Below, piece by piece: positions 16,019 to 25,992 of a stretch of DNA of 64,000 nt. The DNA is from Bradyrhizobium sp. ORS 278 (GTDB lineage Bacteria; Pseudomonadota; Alphaproteobacteria; Rhizobiales; Xanthobacteraceae). The notes under the pieces are model-generated. The model saw nothing but the letters and a program-made list of their open reading frames with translations, was not told the DNA's origin and made no database searches. The stretch spans positions 868,001 through 932,000 of the forward strand of contig NC_009445.1 of the NCBI RefSeq assembly GCF_000026145.1, written 5' to 3'. The translations under genes were made by a program, and so were the position numbers. Position 1 is the stretch's first letter; each line of letters begins with the position of its first letter.

Positions 16019-18399
16019 CGGTTGGCATCCTTCATCGGCCGGTCCGCACCCAGGATGGTCAGCAGCAGCGGCAGAGCCGCCTCGAAATCGGCGGTGCCGG
16101 TCGGCAACTGCGCGAGCGGCTGAAGTGGGGCGGTGTCGGTTGTGGTCGATACGGCGAGCGGACGCTGCCTGGCGAGTTCATCCAGCAGCCGCCGGCGCTC
16201 GCTGCGATCGAAGCTCGAAAACGCACGGCGCATCACCGGCAGCAGATTGTTGAAGGCCTCGTCATCGATCGCGGCGAGCCAGATGTCGATGATCCGGCGC
16301 AGCGCGTGGTCGTGCAGCAGCACCTGGCCGCTCTGGCCGAGAAAGCCGTCGAGCCAGTCGCCGGCCTCGAGCGTCGGCACGCTGTGAGACAAGGCGCGCG
16401 ACAGCGCCAGCGCGGTCTGCTCGGGCGAGACGGTGCCGTGATCGTACAGCGCGCGGCTCGCCAGTCCCTTCAACAAGGGATGCGCCGAGCTGTCATTTGC
16501 GACATGCGCCAGCGCGCGCCGCCATCCCTCGCGCAGGCCGGCGTCCTCGATCAGCCCGATCGCCGCATCGAGCCGCGCCAGCCTGCCGCGCAGCTCGGTC
16601 GCGACGTCGGCCTGCAGGTTGCGACAGGCATAGACGAGTCCCGCACAGATCGCCTCGACCAGACTGATCACCAGCAGGCGCAGCGCCTCGGTCGGCAGCT
16701 CGCGCGCGGTGCCGTAGCGCAGGATCTCGGCGAGCGGCGGCACCGCCTCGGTCAGATCGGCGACGTCGCTGGTCGCCGCCGAGCGCTGCTGCAGCAGCGC
16801 GATCGTCGTTTCCGCGGCCTCGCTCAGGCCGGCTTCCAGGCAGCCGCGCACGATGTCGGAGACGATATTCAGCGACGTGGCCGCCTGCGCCTTCGCGACC
16901 GCGGCATTGCTCGCCGCCTGCGCCACCGTCGTGCCATGCACCAGCGCCTCGACGAGGCGGACAGAAAACTCCGGCTCCCAGCGCAGCCGCCAGTTCTCGC
17001 GAAACGTGCCGCGGCTCTGTCCCTATCCCTGCATCCGTCCCCACGGCACCTGGATAAGCGCGAGGCGATGCAGCAGCTGCGACTTCGCAAGGCCCGCGTC
17101 GCTGCGCAGGTCGAGCGCGATGTCGCTGTCGAGCGCCTCGGGCTTGAGCTTCAGCTTGCGCTGCCAGCGCGCGAGATCCGCGGCGAGCGGCATTTGCGGC
17201 ACGCTGTCGTCGATCTCGCCGACACGCTGGCCGATGATGAGCTGCTGCTCGATCAGGCGAAACAGCGCCGTCTCGCCCTCGCACAGGGTGGCGAGGCTCG
17301 CCTCGCGCATCTCGGCCAAGCCCGGCAGCGCCACGTCGCGCAGCGCCGCCAGCGTGATTGCCAGCCGCGACGCCTCGATGACGGACGCCGTCGAGGCCGG
17401 CCGGCCGTTCCGCCGCAACAGCTCGGCCACCCGCGCCTGCCAGCGCGTCGTAAAAGCGGTAGAGTCGAGAGCGGCAGCCCGGTCGTGTTCGTGTTGCAGT
17501 CCTTTCCAGAGATGCGCGTACCAGCCGGGCGAGATCACGCCGGCGCCATAACCGGAGGACGCGGCGAGCCGTGTCTCGGTCCACGGCACCCAGGTGGCGG
17601 TGACCTTGATCTGTGGCAATCCCTTCAGCAGCGCCCGATCATCCTTGAGCGCCACCTTCCTGCGCAGCGCGGGCACATGCCAGGCGCCGCAAACGACGGC
17701 GACAGGGTCGTCCTGCGCGCTCAGTGCGGCCGCGATCTCCAGGCGCATATGCGCTTCCCGGCGCAGCTCGCGCTGAGCTTCGTCGGCGGGTTGATAGGGC
17801 AGCGGATCGATGGTCTCGCGCAGGGCAGCGATCGCGGCCTCCAGCGCGGCGAAGATCTCCGGACCATGCGCGCCCTGCTCGACGAGCGCATTCCACCAAG
17901 CCTCGCTGTCCTCATAGCCGGCCAGTGTGGAGAGATAGGCCAGGGGATCGCGCCGGATCCGTGCGAGCTCCGGATCGATCGTCTTGGGCTGATTAGGCGC
18001 CGCCGCGCCGGCGTCCTCGGAAGAAGCCTCGGTCTCCTCATCCTCCTTCGCCGCCTTGGCCCGTTCGGCGAGGCGATGCGATGCCGGCAGATCGATGAAG
18101 CGCACCGGTCGCTGCTTCGCCAGCGCCCAGCGGATCGCCTGCCATTCCGGCGAGAACACCGCAAACGGAAAGAAGCTTGCATTGGCGGCATCGTCCTGCG
18201 CATGCACCAGCAGCGCGATCGGCGGCACCATCGCGGGCTTCGCTGCGAAGCTGATCAGTTCGTCGGCATCGGGCGGACCCTCGATCAGCACGATCGCGGG
18301 ATCGGCCGCATCCAATGCCGTGAGCACGGCGCGCGCCGAGCCCGGCCCGTGATGCCGGATCCCCAGGAGATGCAGTCGATCGGGCGATGCCGCGGCCAT
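16015..18399 (-). pseudogene. DUF5682 protein split by one in-frame amber codon
   Basis: A single reading frame of 795 codons runs from ATG 18399 to TGA 16015, broken only by TAG at 17023-17025. The N-terminal 458 residues carry the family motifs GIRHHGPGSARAV, VLIEGPPDADELI and VVCGAWHVPAL. After the stop the same frame continues GQSRGTFRENWRLRWEPEF and on to the C-terminus, matching the expected family layout. The downstream part could restart at ATG 16941. The conserved His-His, Glu and late His resemble the TraB/TIKI/EreA hydrolase fold, which is my inference. The start lies 1 nt after the MoxR stop and the end overlaps the VWA start, so the gene sits in a coupled operon. Confidence 0.7.
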
Positions 18400-18400
18400 G

Positions 18401-19504
18401 TCACATCACGTCGCGGATGGCGCCGTAGAGATCGGCCCACGGCTTGCGCTCGCGCACGACCGTCTCGAGATATTCCTGCAGCACCACTCTGTCCTGCACC
18501 GGATCCTTGACGATGGCGCCGACGAGATTGGCGGCCATGCTCTGCGCATCGATCACGCCCGAGCCGAAATGACCGGCCTCCGCCCAGGCGCCGATCGTCA
18601 CTGCGATGGCTTCGGCCGTCGACAGCGAGCCGGACGGGGATTTCAGCTTGAGCCGGCCGTCCAGCGTCTGGCCGTCGCGCAGCTCGCGGAACACCGTGAC
18701 GATGCGCATGATCTCCTGATCGGCCGGCGCGATGGTCGGCAGCTCCAGCCCGCCGCCGATCTCGCCGACGCGCTTGGTGACGATCTTCACCTCCTCGTCG
18801 AGATCGGCCGGAAGCGGCAGCACCACGACGTTGAAGCGCCGCTTCAATGCCGACGACAAGTCGTTGACGCCCTTGTCGCGCGCGTTCGCCGTCGCGATCA
18901 TGTTGAAGCCTCGCTTCGCATGAACGGAATCGTTGATCTCCGGGATCGGCATCAGCTTCTCCGACAGCACGGTGATCAGCGTGTCCTGCACGTCCGAGGG
19001 CATGCGCGTCAGCTCCTCGAAGCGCACGATCCGCCCGGCCTCCATCGCGCGCATCAGCGGCGTCGCCACCATCGCCTCGCGCGACGGGCCCTTGGCCAGC
19101 AGCAGCGCGTAGTTCCAACCGTAGCGGATCTGGTTCTCGTCGGTGCCGGCCGTGCATTGCACGATCATCTCGGACGAGCCGGAGATCGCGGCAGCGAGAT
19201 GCTCGGACACCCATGATTTCGCGGTGCCGGGAACGCCGAGAATGAGCAGCGCGCGATCGGTCGCGAGCGTCGCCACCGCGGTCTCGATCAAGCGGCGGTT
19301 GCCGATATATTTCGGCGAGATCTCGACGCCCGACTTGGTGCGGCCGCCCATCAGATAGGTCACGACGGCCTGCGGCGACAGCTGCCATTGCGCCGGCCGC
19401 GTCCGCGTGTCCTCCTGGGCCAGCGCCTCGAGCTCATGGGCATGGAGCGCCTCGGCGGAGCGGCGCAGCTGGGCCTCGTTCGGGCTCGCATCGGCGGTGG
19501 TCAT
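18401..19504 (-). CDS. MoxR-family AAA+ ATPase
   Basis: A 367-residue ATPase with Walker A GVPGTAKSW near residue 90, Walker B IVRFEELTRM, sensor 1 FNMIATANARDKG and arginine-finger segment LSSALKRRFNVV, the usual MoxR/RavA order. MoxR proteins form hexamers that remodel or activate partner complexes, typically with a VWA protein. The ATG at 19504 is preceded by GGGAG with 7-nt spacing. An overlapping GTG at 19537 is possible but adds poorly conserved residues. It is encoded between DUF5691 and DUF5682 genes and is the likely energy-using core of the cluster. Confidence 0.9.
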   Translation of the reverse strand: MTTADASPNEAQLRRSAEALHAHELEALAQEDTRTRPAQWQLSPQAVVTYLMGGRTKSGVEISPKYIGNRRLIETAVATLATDRALLILGVPGTAKSWVSEHLAAAISGSSEMIVQCTAGTDENQIRYGWNYALLLAKGPSREAMVATPLMRAMEAGRIVRFEELTRMPSDVQDTLITVLSEKLMPIPEINDSVHAKRGFNMIATANARDKGVNDLSSALKRRFNVVVLPLPADLDEEVKIVTKRVGEIGGGLELPTIAPADQEIMRIVTVFRELRDGQTLDGRLKLKSPSGSLSTAEAIAVTIGAWAEAGHFGSGVIDAQSMAANLVGAIVKDPVQDRVVLQEYLETVVRERKPWADLYGAIRDVM

Positions 19505-19533
19505 GGGCATACTCCCGGCATCATGTGGCGCGC

Positions 19534-20928
19534 TCACGCTGGCAGCGCGAGAACGAGATCGGTGAAATCCTTCGCCGCCCGCGTGGTCGACAGCGGCAGC
19601 GCGGCGAGCGAGGCGGTGAACGCTGACATCGCGGCCCGCGGCATCAGCGCGGCCATCAGCGCCAGCCGGCCGTCATCCTTCTGCGCCGCCGGCGTCGTCG
19701 CATCGGCGAGCTCCTGCACCGTCTTCTGCCAGGCAGAGGAGGCGAGCACGCGTTCGGCGATGGATGGCGCGAGCGGCTGGCGGGCCTTCGCCGCGATCGA
19801 CATCAAGATGTAGCCGTTGAGCGACTCGCCGGCGCCGAGACGCGCGCCGATGATGCGGGTCACCGCGTCGTCGTCGCCCTCGGCTGCGGCGGCGTCCATC
19901 AGCAGCATGAGCACGCGATGCTCGCCCGGCGGCAGCGCCGCGATCAGGGCCTCCGCCGTCACGCCGGCGGCGTCAGCGAGCGCCGACAGCTGCAGGCCGC
20001 CGAACAGCCGCTCGCGCAGCGCGTCCGTCTGCTGCCAATTCAGCCCGTCGCTCGGCAGCTTGAAGGTCAGGGTCGAGGCCGAGCCGAGCCCGATCTTGGC
20101 CAGGAACGAGCCGGCGCGCGTGAAGCATCGCGCGGCTTCCGCAACACGGGCCCCGTGCTCGCCGCGTTCGGCGATCCGCGCCAGCAGCTGCGCGGCGAGC
20201 TGCTTGACGCTGTCGGCGCGGTCTGTGCCGAGGCTCTCCAGGAACGGCTTGTCGTCCTCGCCGAGGCCGACCGCGAGTGCATCGAGCAGCGCCGCGCGAA
20301 CCGGCGCGGGCTCGGCCTTCCAGACGGATTCGATCAGCGCGCGGCCCCCGGCGGGATCGTCGCGGCGCAGCTTCGCGACGAAGCCGCGGCGCTGCGCCTT
20401 GGGGAAGGTCGTCCAGTTCTCGGCGGTGATCCGCTCGAAGAAAAGGCCTTTGGCTGCTTCCTCATCGGAGTCCGGCGCGATCAGTGCGAGGAAGGCGCGC
20501 TCGGCGAGCCCGAGATCGCCGGCCTCCGCCTTGATGTGGGATGCACAATCCGGCAGATCGAATGGATGCAACCGGTAGCCAGCGGCGTGAATACGTCGCA
20601 GCGCCAGCGGCAGGACGTTCGACGCCAGCGATTTCTCGACGCTGCGCGCCAGAGCCTTCAGCGCGCGGCGCGCGGCGTCGGGCAGGATCGGTCGCGCATC
20701 CTGGTGCAGCCGCAGCGCGGCGTCCGGAATGGGATCGATGACCGGCGCCGGCATCCCGGCAAAGCGCTGCCATTGCGCTGACAGCGCGAGCAGCGGCAAC
20801 GCCGGCTCGCGATCCCGCGGCAGCTGCTCGGCGAGCGCCGGCGGCGGCCCGAGTGGCTGGCGCGTGAGGCCGAGCAGGAAGCTCTGGCGCAGCCTCGCAT
20901 GGCTCTGCGGATCGATCGCGCTCGCCAT
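19534..20928 (-). CDS. DUF5691 family protein
   Basis: A 464-residue protein with no membrane segment or signal peptide, rich in Ala and Leu and predicted mostly helical, like a HEAT-type repeat scaffold (for example LLDALAVGLGEDDKPFLESL and VKQLAAQLLARIAE). It fits DUF5691 by its conserved surroundings (SWIM protein upstream, MoxR and DUF5682 downstream) and by segments such as RAFLALIAPDSDEEA and FKLPSDGLNWQQTDALRERL. The start is preceded by GAGGA and lies 2 nt after the SWIM gene stop. Function unknown; a scaffold or substrate-recognition role is a guess. Confidence 0.75.
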   Translation of the reverse strand: MASAIDPQSHARLRQSFLLGLTRQPLGPPPALAEQLPRDREPALPLLALSAQWQRFAGMPAPVIDPIPDAALRLHQDARPILPDAARRALKALARSVEKSLASNVLPLALRRIHAAGYRLHPFDLPDCASHIKAEAGDLGLAERAFLALIAPDSDEEAAKGLFFERITAENWTTFPKAQRRGFVAKLRRDDPAGGRALIESVWKAEPAPVRAALLDALAVGLGEDDKPFLESLGTDRADSVKQLAAQLLARIAERGEHGARVAEAARCFTRAGSFLAKIGLGSASTLTFKLPSDGLNWQQTDALRERLFGGLQLSALADAAGVTAEALIAALPPGEHRVLMLLMDAAAAEGDDDAVTRIIGARLGAGESLNGYILMSIAAKARQPLAPSIAERVLASSAWQKTVQELADATTPAAQKDDGRLALMAALMPRAAMSAFTASLAALPLSTTRAAKDFTDLVLALPA

Positions 20929-20930
20929 CG

Positions 20931-22361
20931 TCAGTCCTCGTGGTGCCAGCGGCCGAGCGGCGTGTCGGCGGCGAGCACCTGTGCGGTCCGGCCGTCCCAC
21001 AGACAGAGCAGCGACAAATTGTCGAGCCCGAGCAGCGGCATCAGCTGTTCGTACTGGCCGCGCTCGACGGCAATCGCTGCTCCGCTCACATCGGTGATCG
21101 CGAGTGCGCCCTTGCCGGCGGTGCGCAGCGCAACGTCGGACAGCAGCAACGGCCAGCGCTCGAGCCATGGCAGCGACGCGAGCTTTGCCGCGTAGTCCTG
21201 CAGGCCCGGCGTAAGGCCCGGCAGCGGCCGCGGCCAGGACGCAGGCGCCGCGGTCTTTCGGCTCGCCAGGAGCCCGCGCAGCGGCGCGGCCGAGGGATAG
21301 AACACGACCTCGCCCTCGATCGTCTCGCCGGGCGCGAACGGAAAGCCGGCACCGCCTCCCGAGACAGGGACGAAGTCGATCAGCACCGCCGCCCGCGGCT
21401 GGCTGATGTCGTCGCGCGCATTGACGAGCCAGGTCTCCAGGCGCCGCAGCTTGTCCGGCTGCACCTCCGACAGATTGGCGGCGACGATCCATACGCTGCT
21501 GGCGCGCGGCGCGGTGACGTCGGCCAGCAACTCCTCGCGGCGCACCGACCAGCCGACGGCGCGGCGGACATCCTCGCGCAGCGGCGCGGGCAGGCGGTCC
21601 TGATGCCGATACGCCGAGGCGATCAAGGTCATCGCGCCGAGCCGCTCGATCGCGACATCGGCGCGCCTGTCGTCACTTGCGCGAAACAGCTCGGTGCCGA
21701 GTTGATCGAGCCGCGCGGCCAGCCCGCCGGCCTTGGCGTCGACGAGCCGCGTCGACAGCGTGCGTGCAGCGGCCGCGGCGCGCGTCGCGAAATCGGCGAG
21801 CCCCTGGTTCAACTGGTCCGTGATCCAGCGGTCGAGCTCGACGAGGCCGGCGAGGATCGCTGTCTCGCGCTCGGCCTTGATGCGCTCGCGCTGCGCCTCC
21901 GCGCGTGCGGCCGCCTTCGGATCGACCGGTGCCGGCGCTGCGGCGTCGGCCAGGGCCGCATCGAGCGACGGCGCCGCGCTCGCCTCCTCGCCGTCGGGCT
22001 TCGGCCTGCCGGGCGGGCGTCCGCTGCTGCCGCGACGGCGCGCGCTCCAGTCCTCGACCCATTGCGGCGGGCTCGCGCTCTCGAACCGCTCCGGCTTGTC
22101 GACGCGCAGCCACAACACCGCGAGCACGTGCTTGCAGGGAAATTTGCGGCTTGGACAGGTGCATTTGTAGCCGCCGCCATCGGCAGCTGTCACGACGCGA
22201 TACGGCGTCGCGCCGGAGCCCTGGCATTCGCCCCACAGCACCTCGGCGTCGGTGCTCGCCGCCAGCACCGGCCAGCTCGCGGGCTTGACCAGCTTCAGCG
22301 CCGCGCCGAGCGAGGCCTGATCGGGCGCCAGCCCTTCGATCCGTTCGCGTGTCAGAGACAC
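20931..22361 (-). CDS. SWIM zinc-finger protein
   Basis: A 476-residue protein that heads the block. The SWIM motif CTCPSRKFPCKHVLAV (CxCx6CxH) lies near residue 75 and should bind zinc and nucleic acid or protein. A Pro/Arg-rich linker (GSSGRPPGRPKPDG) and a long alpha-helical part follow, then a C-terminal beta-rich domain (GETIEGEVVFYPSAAP). The GTG at 22361 is chosen because GGGAG lies 5 nt upstream and homologous proteins begin at SLTRERIE; an ATG at 22394 is the alternative. SWIM proteins of this kind accompany DUF5691/MoxR/DUF5682/VWA clusters, but their molecular job is not established. Confidence 0.82.
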   Translation of the reverse strand: MSLTRERIEGLAPDQASLGAALKLVKPASWPVLAASTDAEVLWGECQGSGATPYRVVTAADGGGYKCTCPSRKFPCKHVLAVLWLRVDKPERFESASPPQWVEDWSARRRGSSGRPPGRPKPDGEEASAAPSLDAALADAAAPAPVDPKAAARAEAQRERIKAERETAILAGLVELDRWITDQLNQGLADFATRAAAAARTLSTRLVDAKAGGLAARLDQLGTELFRASDDRRADVAIERLGAMTLIASAYRHQDRLPAPLREDVRRAVGWSVRREELLADVTAPRASSVWIVAANLSEVQPDKLRRLETWLVNARDDISQPRAAVLIDFVPVSGGGAGFPFAPGETIEGEVVFYPSAAPLRGLLASRKTAAPASWPRPLPGLTPGLQDYAAKLASLPWLERWPLLLSDVALRTAGKGALAITDVSGAAIAVERGQYEQLMPLLGLDNLSLLCLWDGRTAQVLAADTPLGRWHHED

Positions 22362-22517
22362 CCACACTCCCACGGCTGATCGCGCGATGCGCATTCCCTA
22401 GCAGATGGCAGCCGAGCCGCACAACAATTCAGACGCGACGACAACCGGCGTCACAGCGCGTCGTCCGCTCTCGCTCCGGAGGCCATTGCAACGTGTCTGA
22501 AGTGGCCGTTCGCGCCG

Positions 22518-24188
22518 TCAGGGCGTCGCCATCCACGCCACGACTCTGCGGGTGCAGCCGGCGCGTCCGAGCAGCCGTGATTGCACCACGAATTCGCGCC
22601 GGACGGCGTGGCCCGCGCGAGCCGCGGCCTGCTCCGCGCCCGCGATGCAATCCGGCTGGTCGCGGAAGCAAAGCGAAATCCAACCGCGTTCCTCAGATGC
22701 GGTGCTGACGCCGGTGGATGCGGCTGATGGCGGCAGTCCGTAGGCGGGATGGTCTGCGCTGTAGAAAGCGGTCGCGAGTGCGAGGCTTTCCGTGCCGCCG
22801 ACATGGCGGAGCGGTCGCCCGGTCCAGTCCCGCCATTGCCGCGTCGCCTCGTTTGCGACCTGCCGATAGTAGGTGCGCCCCTCTTCATAGCCATGCGCGT
22901 TGCCGTAGAGCGCATGCACCGGTGCCGCGACGACGGTCGCCACGACGGCGATGCCGGCGGTGAGCACCGTGATGTTGACGGTGTGGAAGCGCTCGATCGG
23001 ATAGCTCGCGCCGCACACGATCACCACGACGAACAGGAACAGGCCCTGGAGCGCCCATAGCGAGGGCAGGTCGGTCCCCATGATCAGCGCGTTGGCCACC
23101 GGCAGGCTGATGCTGCCGATGCCGATATAGGCCAGCAGTCGCAGACCGTCATTCAGTTCGGCCATGTCGGAGCCGAAGCTCCTCAGCCGCGGTCCGGTGA
23201 CGATGACCCAGGTCAGCGCCGCTCCCGCCATCGCGGCCAGCAGGCCGAGCACGAAGGAGAGCGAATCGTGCAGCGACGTCGCCAGGTCCGACTGCGCATG
23301 CGTCAGCGCGTGCTGGATGGGCGCAGCGTCATGGACGATGAGCCAGTCGAGATGCATCGACAGCAAGGCGAAGCCAGCGGCGGTCGAGATCCACGGTGAG
23401 GCGGACGCGAAGTAGGCGCGGCGCTGCGGATGGGCCGCGGCGGCCAGAGCGAAGCTCATCAGAAGGAAGATCGAATAATATTTGCCCAGCACCGTGATCG
23501 CGGCGGTGACGCCGGCCGCGACCGACCAGAGCATCGTCCGGCTCTCGAAGGCGCGCAGGAAGCAGTAGGTCGCCAGCGGCCAGGTTGCCAGCTGCACCGA
23601 GTTGGCATTGAAGCGCTGTGCGTGAAATTGATAGGCCGGCGTCAGCATCAGCAGAAGCAGCACGATGACTCGTTTGTCGCCGGTCGTGAAGCGCCGCGTC
23701 ACCAAGTCGACGCACCACAGCGCCAGCGCGGCGTTGGTCATGGCCATCAGGTGAAACGACCAGTCGGTTGCCGGCAGCACGGTCGACCAGGCGCCGGCGA
23801 TCCAGCCCATCAGGGGCGGATGCTTGGCGTACCCCCAGCCGAACTGCCGGCCGAAGCTCCAGGTCTCCAGCACGTCGGGATGCAACCCGGCGCCGGCATA
23901 GGCAATGCAGAGATAGATCGTCCAGACGGTGACGAATCCCGCCAGCAGCAGCGGGATCGCCCAGCCGGGCCGAATGCCGTCCAGCCAGCGCAGGAACGGC
24001 CGGCGCCACGCCGCCGGATCGTTGTCCGACCGGGCGGCGATAGCCGAAAACCCGAACTCGCGGACCATGGCGGCGCTTTTCAAGAGAAGCGGGCCGGTGC
24101 CGGCGCGCAGCGCTGTGTCCGATCCATCATCTGCAGCCCTCATACCCGTGTGGTTTCGGCAATCATTGAGAACGTGGTTCTCCGCCAC
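22518..24188 (-). CDS. Glycosyltransferase family 39-like membrane protein (GT-C fold)
   Basis: About 556 residues with roughly ten membrane helices starting near residue 77. The first loop carries LETWSFGRQFGWGYAKHPPLMGWI, the DxE/K-HPP pattern of ArnT/PMT-like transferases that move sugars from polyprenyl phosphate donors on the outer face of the inner membrane. The C-terminal 130 residues are a soluble periplasmic domain containing four cysteines (LCFRDQPDC and two near the end). Another start at residue 41 (MVREFGFSA) is possible, because the first 40 residues are not hydrophobic. It is a single gene; acceptor and sugar are unknown. Confidence 0.8.
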   Translation of the reverse strand: MAENHVLNDCRNHTGMRAADDGSDTALRAGTGPLLLKSAAMVREFGFSAIAARSDNDPAAWRRPFLRWLDGIRPGWAIPLLLAGFVTVWTIYLCIAYAGAGLHPDVLETWSFGRQFGWGYAKHPPLMGWIAGAWSTVLPATDWSFHLMAMTNAALALWCVDLVTRRFTTGDKRVIVLLLLMLTPAYQFHAQRFNANSVQLATWPLATYCFLRAFESRTMLWSVAAGVTAAITVLGKYYSIFLLMSFALAAAAHPQRRAYFASASPWISTAAGFALLSMHLDWLIVHDAAPIQHALTHAQSDLATSLHDSLSFVLGLLAAMAGAALTWVIVTGPRLRSFGSDMAELNDGLRLLAYIGIGSISLPVANALIMGTDLPSLWALQGLFLFVVVIVCGASYPIERFHTVNITVLTAGIAVVATVVAAPVHALYGNAHGYEEGRTYYRQVANEATRQWRDWTGRPLRHVGGTESLALATAFYSADHPAYGLPPSAASTGVSTASEERGWISLCFRDQPDCIAGAEQAAARAGHAVRREFVVQSRLLGRAGCTRRVVAWMATP

Positions 24189-24621
24189 GGGGATTACGCC
24201 ACGCTCACATTTTGAAATCGTGCCCGCCGATCAGGCGGCAAGGGATGTCATACGATCGCAATCGCGCTGCTGAACACGCGCGGTGCCGACAATCAATGGT
24301 GGCTGTATCAGCAGGCATGATGCCCGATCAGGAGAGGGAGGATTGCCCGTCGATCGCGGCAACGAGCGATTGAGGTCCATCAAAGCCGCAGTTCAGCGAA
24401 ATGCAAATAGAATACCACAACGAGACACAGCTATTCGAAGGTAATAGGACGCCGTCGATGTCGTCCTATTGTCATCTCGCCGCATTGATAGAGACGCCAC
24501 GCGTAGATGTCGCCGGAGGGTGGCGAGCGGGACCAGGTGCCGAGGACGATCCCTCGCCAAGGCCCCTGGCCGCGGACGCGCTTGCCGCGCGACCGGGCTC
24601 GAGCGTGGGATGCGACGAGCG
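24189..24621. other. Intergenic stretch without a convincing gene
   Basis: No reading frame here has good coding character, and the base composition is more AT-rich around 24390-24450 than the flanks. The only structure I see is the hairpin at 24443-24470, listed separately. Promoters for the glycosyltransferase gene are expected near 24190-24260, but no clear box stands out. Confidence 0.5.
24443..24470. repeat. Perfect 9-bp inverted repeat
   Basis: AATAGGACG (24443-24451) and CGTCCTATT (24462-24470) form a perfect stem around a 10-nt loop. It lies about 150 nt beyond the stop of the minus-strand TAXI gene and upstream of the glycosyltransferase gene. It could terminate transcription or bind a dimeric regulator. 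There is no T-tract. Confidence 0.45.
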
Positions 24622-25776
24622 TCAGCGCGCTTCCTTGCTCCGCTGCCATTTCAGGAAGTCGCTGTAGAGCCGGGCCGCCTCGTCCGGCGACATTCGCGCC
24701 TGCGCCTTGCGCTCGTCGAGGAATTTGCGGAATTCGGCCGGATTGCCGTCGGAAGCCGGCGATTGCACCGCCCGCGCGCCGTCGAGCCAATCCTGCGCCG
24801 CCTTGAAGCGGATCATGCCCTGCACCGGCGCCGACAGCACGGTGTCGCGCCATTTCGGATGCCGCGGCGGCGACTGCAGCACCTGGATCTTGCCGAACAG
24901 CGCGTCGACGAACCGCGCCGTGCGGCGATAGCGCTCGCTGTTCTCCGGCCAGTTGTAGACCATCAGCACCGTGGAAGCCGCGACCGCGTCCACCTTGGTG
25001 CCCGCCGGCACCAGGTTGGGATATTCCTCCGACGAGAATGTCGTCGGCAGATAGATGTCCTGCAGCACGCGGTCATACGGGACCGGCAGGAGATGCAGCC
25101 GGCCGCCCTCGTTCTTGATGCCCTTGATGATCGGCGCATCCTTCGACACCGAGGCGATCCAGGCATCGCCCTGGCCATCGATCAGCTTCTGCAGGCCCCC
25201 GGTCGGATCGGTCACCGAATCGATATCGGCGCGAATGCCCAGCCTGCGGAAAATCGTGTTCGCGGCCGGCAGGCCGATCGACCGCTCGGCGAACACGCGC
25301 TTGCCGTTGAGATCCTCGAGCGAGCGGATCTCGCGCCGCGCGATGATGTGAACGTCGTTGTGGAACAGCTTCGCGATGTAGCGCACGCGCTGGGCAATGT
25401 CCGGAATGTTGTATTCCGTCTTGACGAATTCCAGCGCGTCGGTCGCGACGAAGCCCATGTCGATGTTCTTCAACATGATGATGTCGACGAGGTTCTGCGC
25501 CGAGCCCTTGCCAAGGATCGGCAGCACGCGCAGGTTCTCGCCGTCGTCGAGCACCGCGGCCATGTCGGAGCCCATCACCGACATCGGGCCGCCGATCGGC
25601 GCCGTGATGACGGTCACGGTGCCGGAGTTCAGCGATTCGCGGTCCGGCAGATCGCCGACCTTGGCGGTGCCGGCGGCTGGACGCGCCTGCTGCTGGGCTT
25701 GGGCACTGCCGCCGGCCAGTGACACGGCCGCCAGCATGATTGTCGAAACGAGTGCGCAAATCCGACCACGCGACAC
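24622..25776 (-). CDS. TAXI-type TRAP transporter solute receptor
   Basis: A 384-residue periplasmic binding protein with a Sec signal peptide (ICALVSTIMLAAVSLAGGSAQA, cleavage near residue 28). The body has TAXI features: TVTVITAPIGGPMSVMGSDMA, RVRYIAKLFHNDVHIIAR, GKRVFAERSIGLPAANTIFR and WIASVSKDAP. TAXI receptors deliver organic acids or amino acids to a fused DctQM membrane protein, but no such membrane gene is adjacent. The operating partner must be elsewhere, or the protein has a sensor role. An extra roughly 100-residue C-terminal region (EFRKFLDERKAQARMSPDE) is charged and helical. Confidence 0.82.
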   Translation of the reverse strand: MSRGRICALVSTIMLAAVSLAGGSAQAQQQARPAAGTAKVGDLPDRESLNSGTVTVITAPIGGPMSVMGSDMAAVLDDGENLRVLPILGKGSAQNLVDIIMLKNIDMGFVATDALEFVKTEYNIPDIAQRVRYIAKLFHNDVHIIARREIRSLEDLNGKRVFAERSIGLPAANTIFRRLGIRADIDSVTDPTGGLQKLIDGQGDAWIASVSKDAPIIKGIKNEGGRLHLLPVPYDRVLQDIYLPTTFSSEEYPNLVPAGTKVDAVAASTVLMVYNWPENSERYRRTARFVDALFGKIQVLQSPPRHPKWRDTVLSAPVQGMIRFKAAQDWLDGARAVQSPASDGNPAEFRKFLDERKAQARMSPDEAARLYSDFLKWQRSKEAR

Positions 25777-25992
25777 ACGAACCCCCGAACGCTTCCTTGA
25801 GTCTTTCTAATTTGGCAGTGCACTTAGCATTTCGATCCGGGCCGAATTTTGTTCTTCACGTGATGATGCACAAGCCGCTGCAAATTAGCCCTAACAGTTC
25901 CATGTCTCCGCTGAAATTCATCCGTGCGATGACGCGTGTGCGATCCGCGCCCTGCGTCAACGCGCCGCGCACACGCCGGGCGAACTAACAAC

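Noticed and set aside
16306..18510. Open frame of 734 codons on the plus strand
   Set aside because: Opposite the DUF5682 and MoxR genes and extremely Arg/Gln-rich, typical of antisense frames in high-GC genomes.
24401..24667. Plus-strand protein of 88 residues
   Set aside because: Contains the hairpin at 24443-24470 and runs into the TAXI gene end; codon use is not gene-like.
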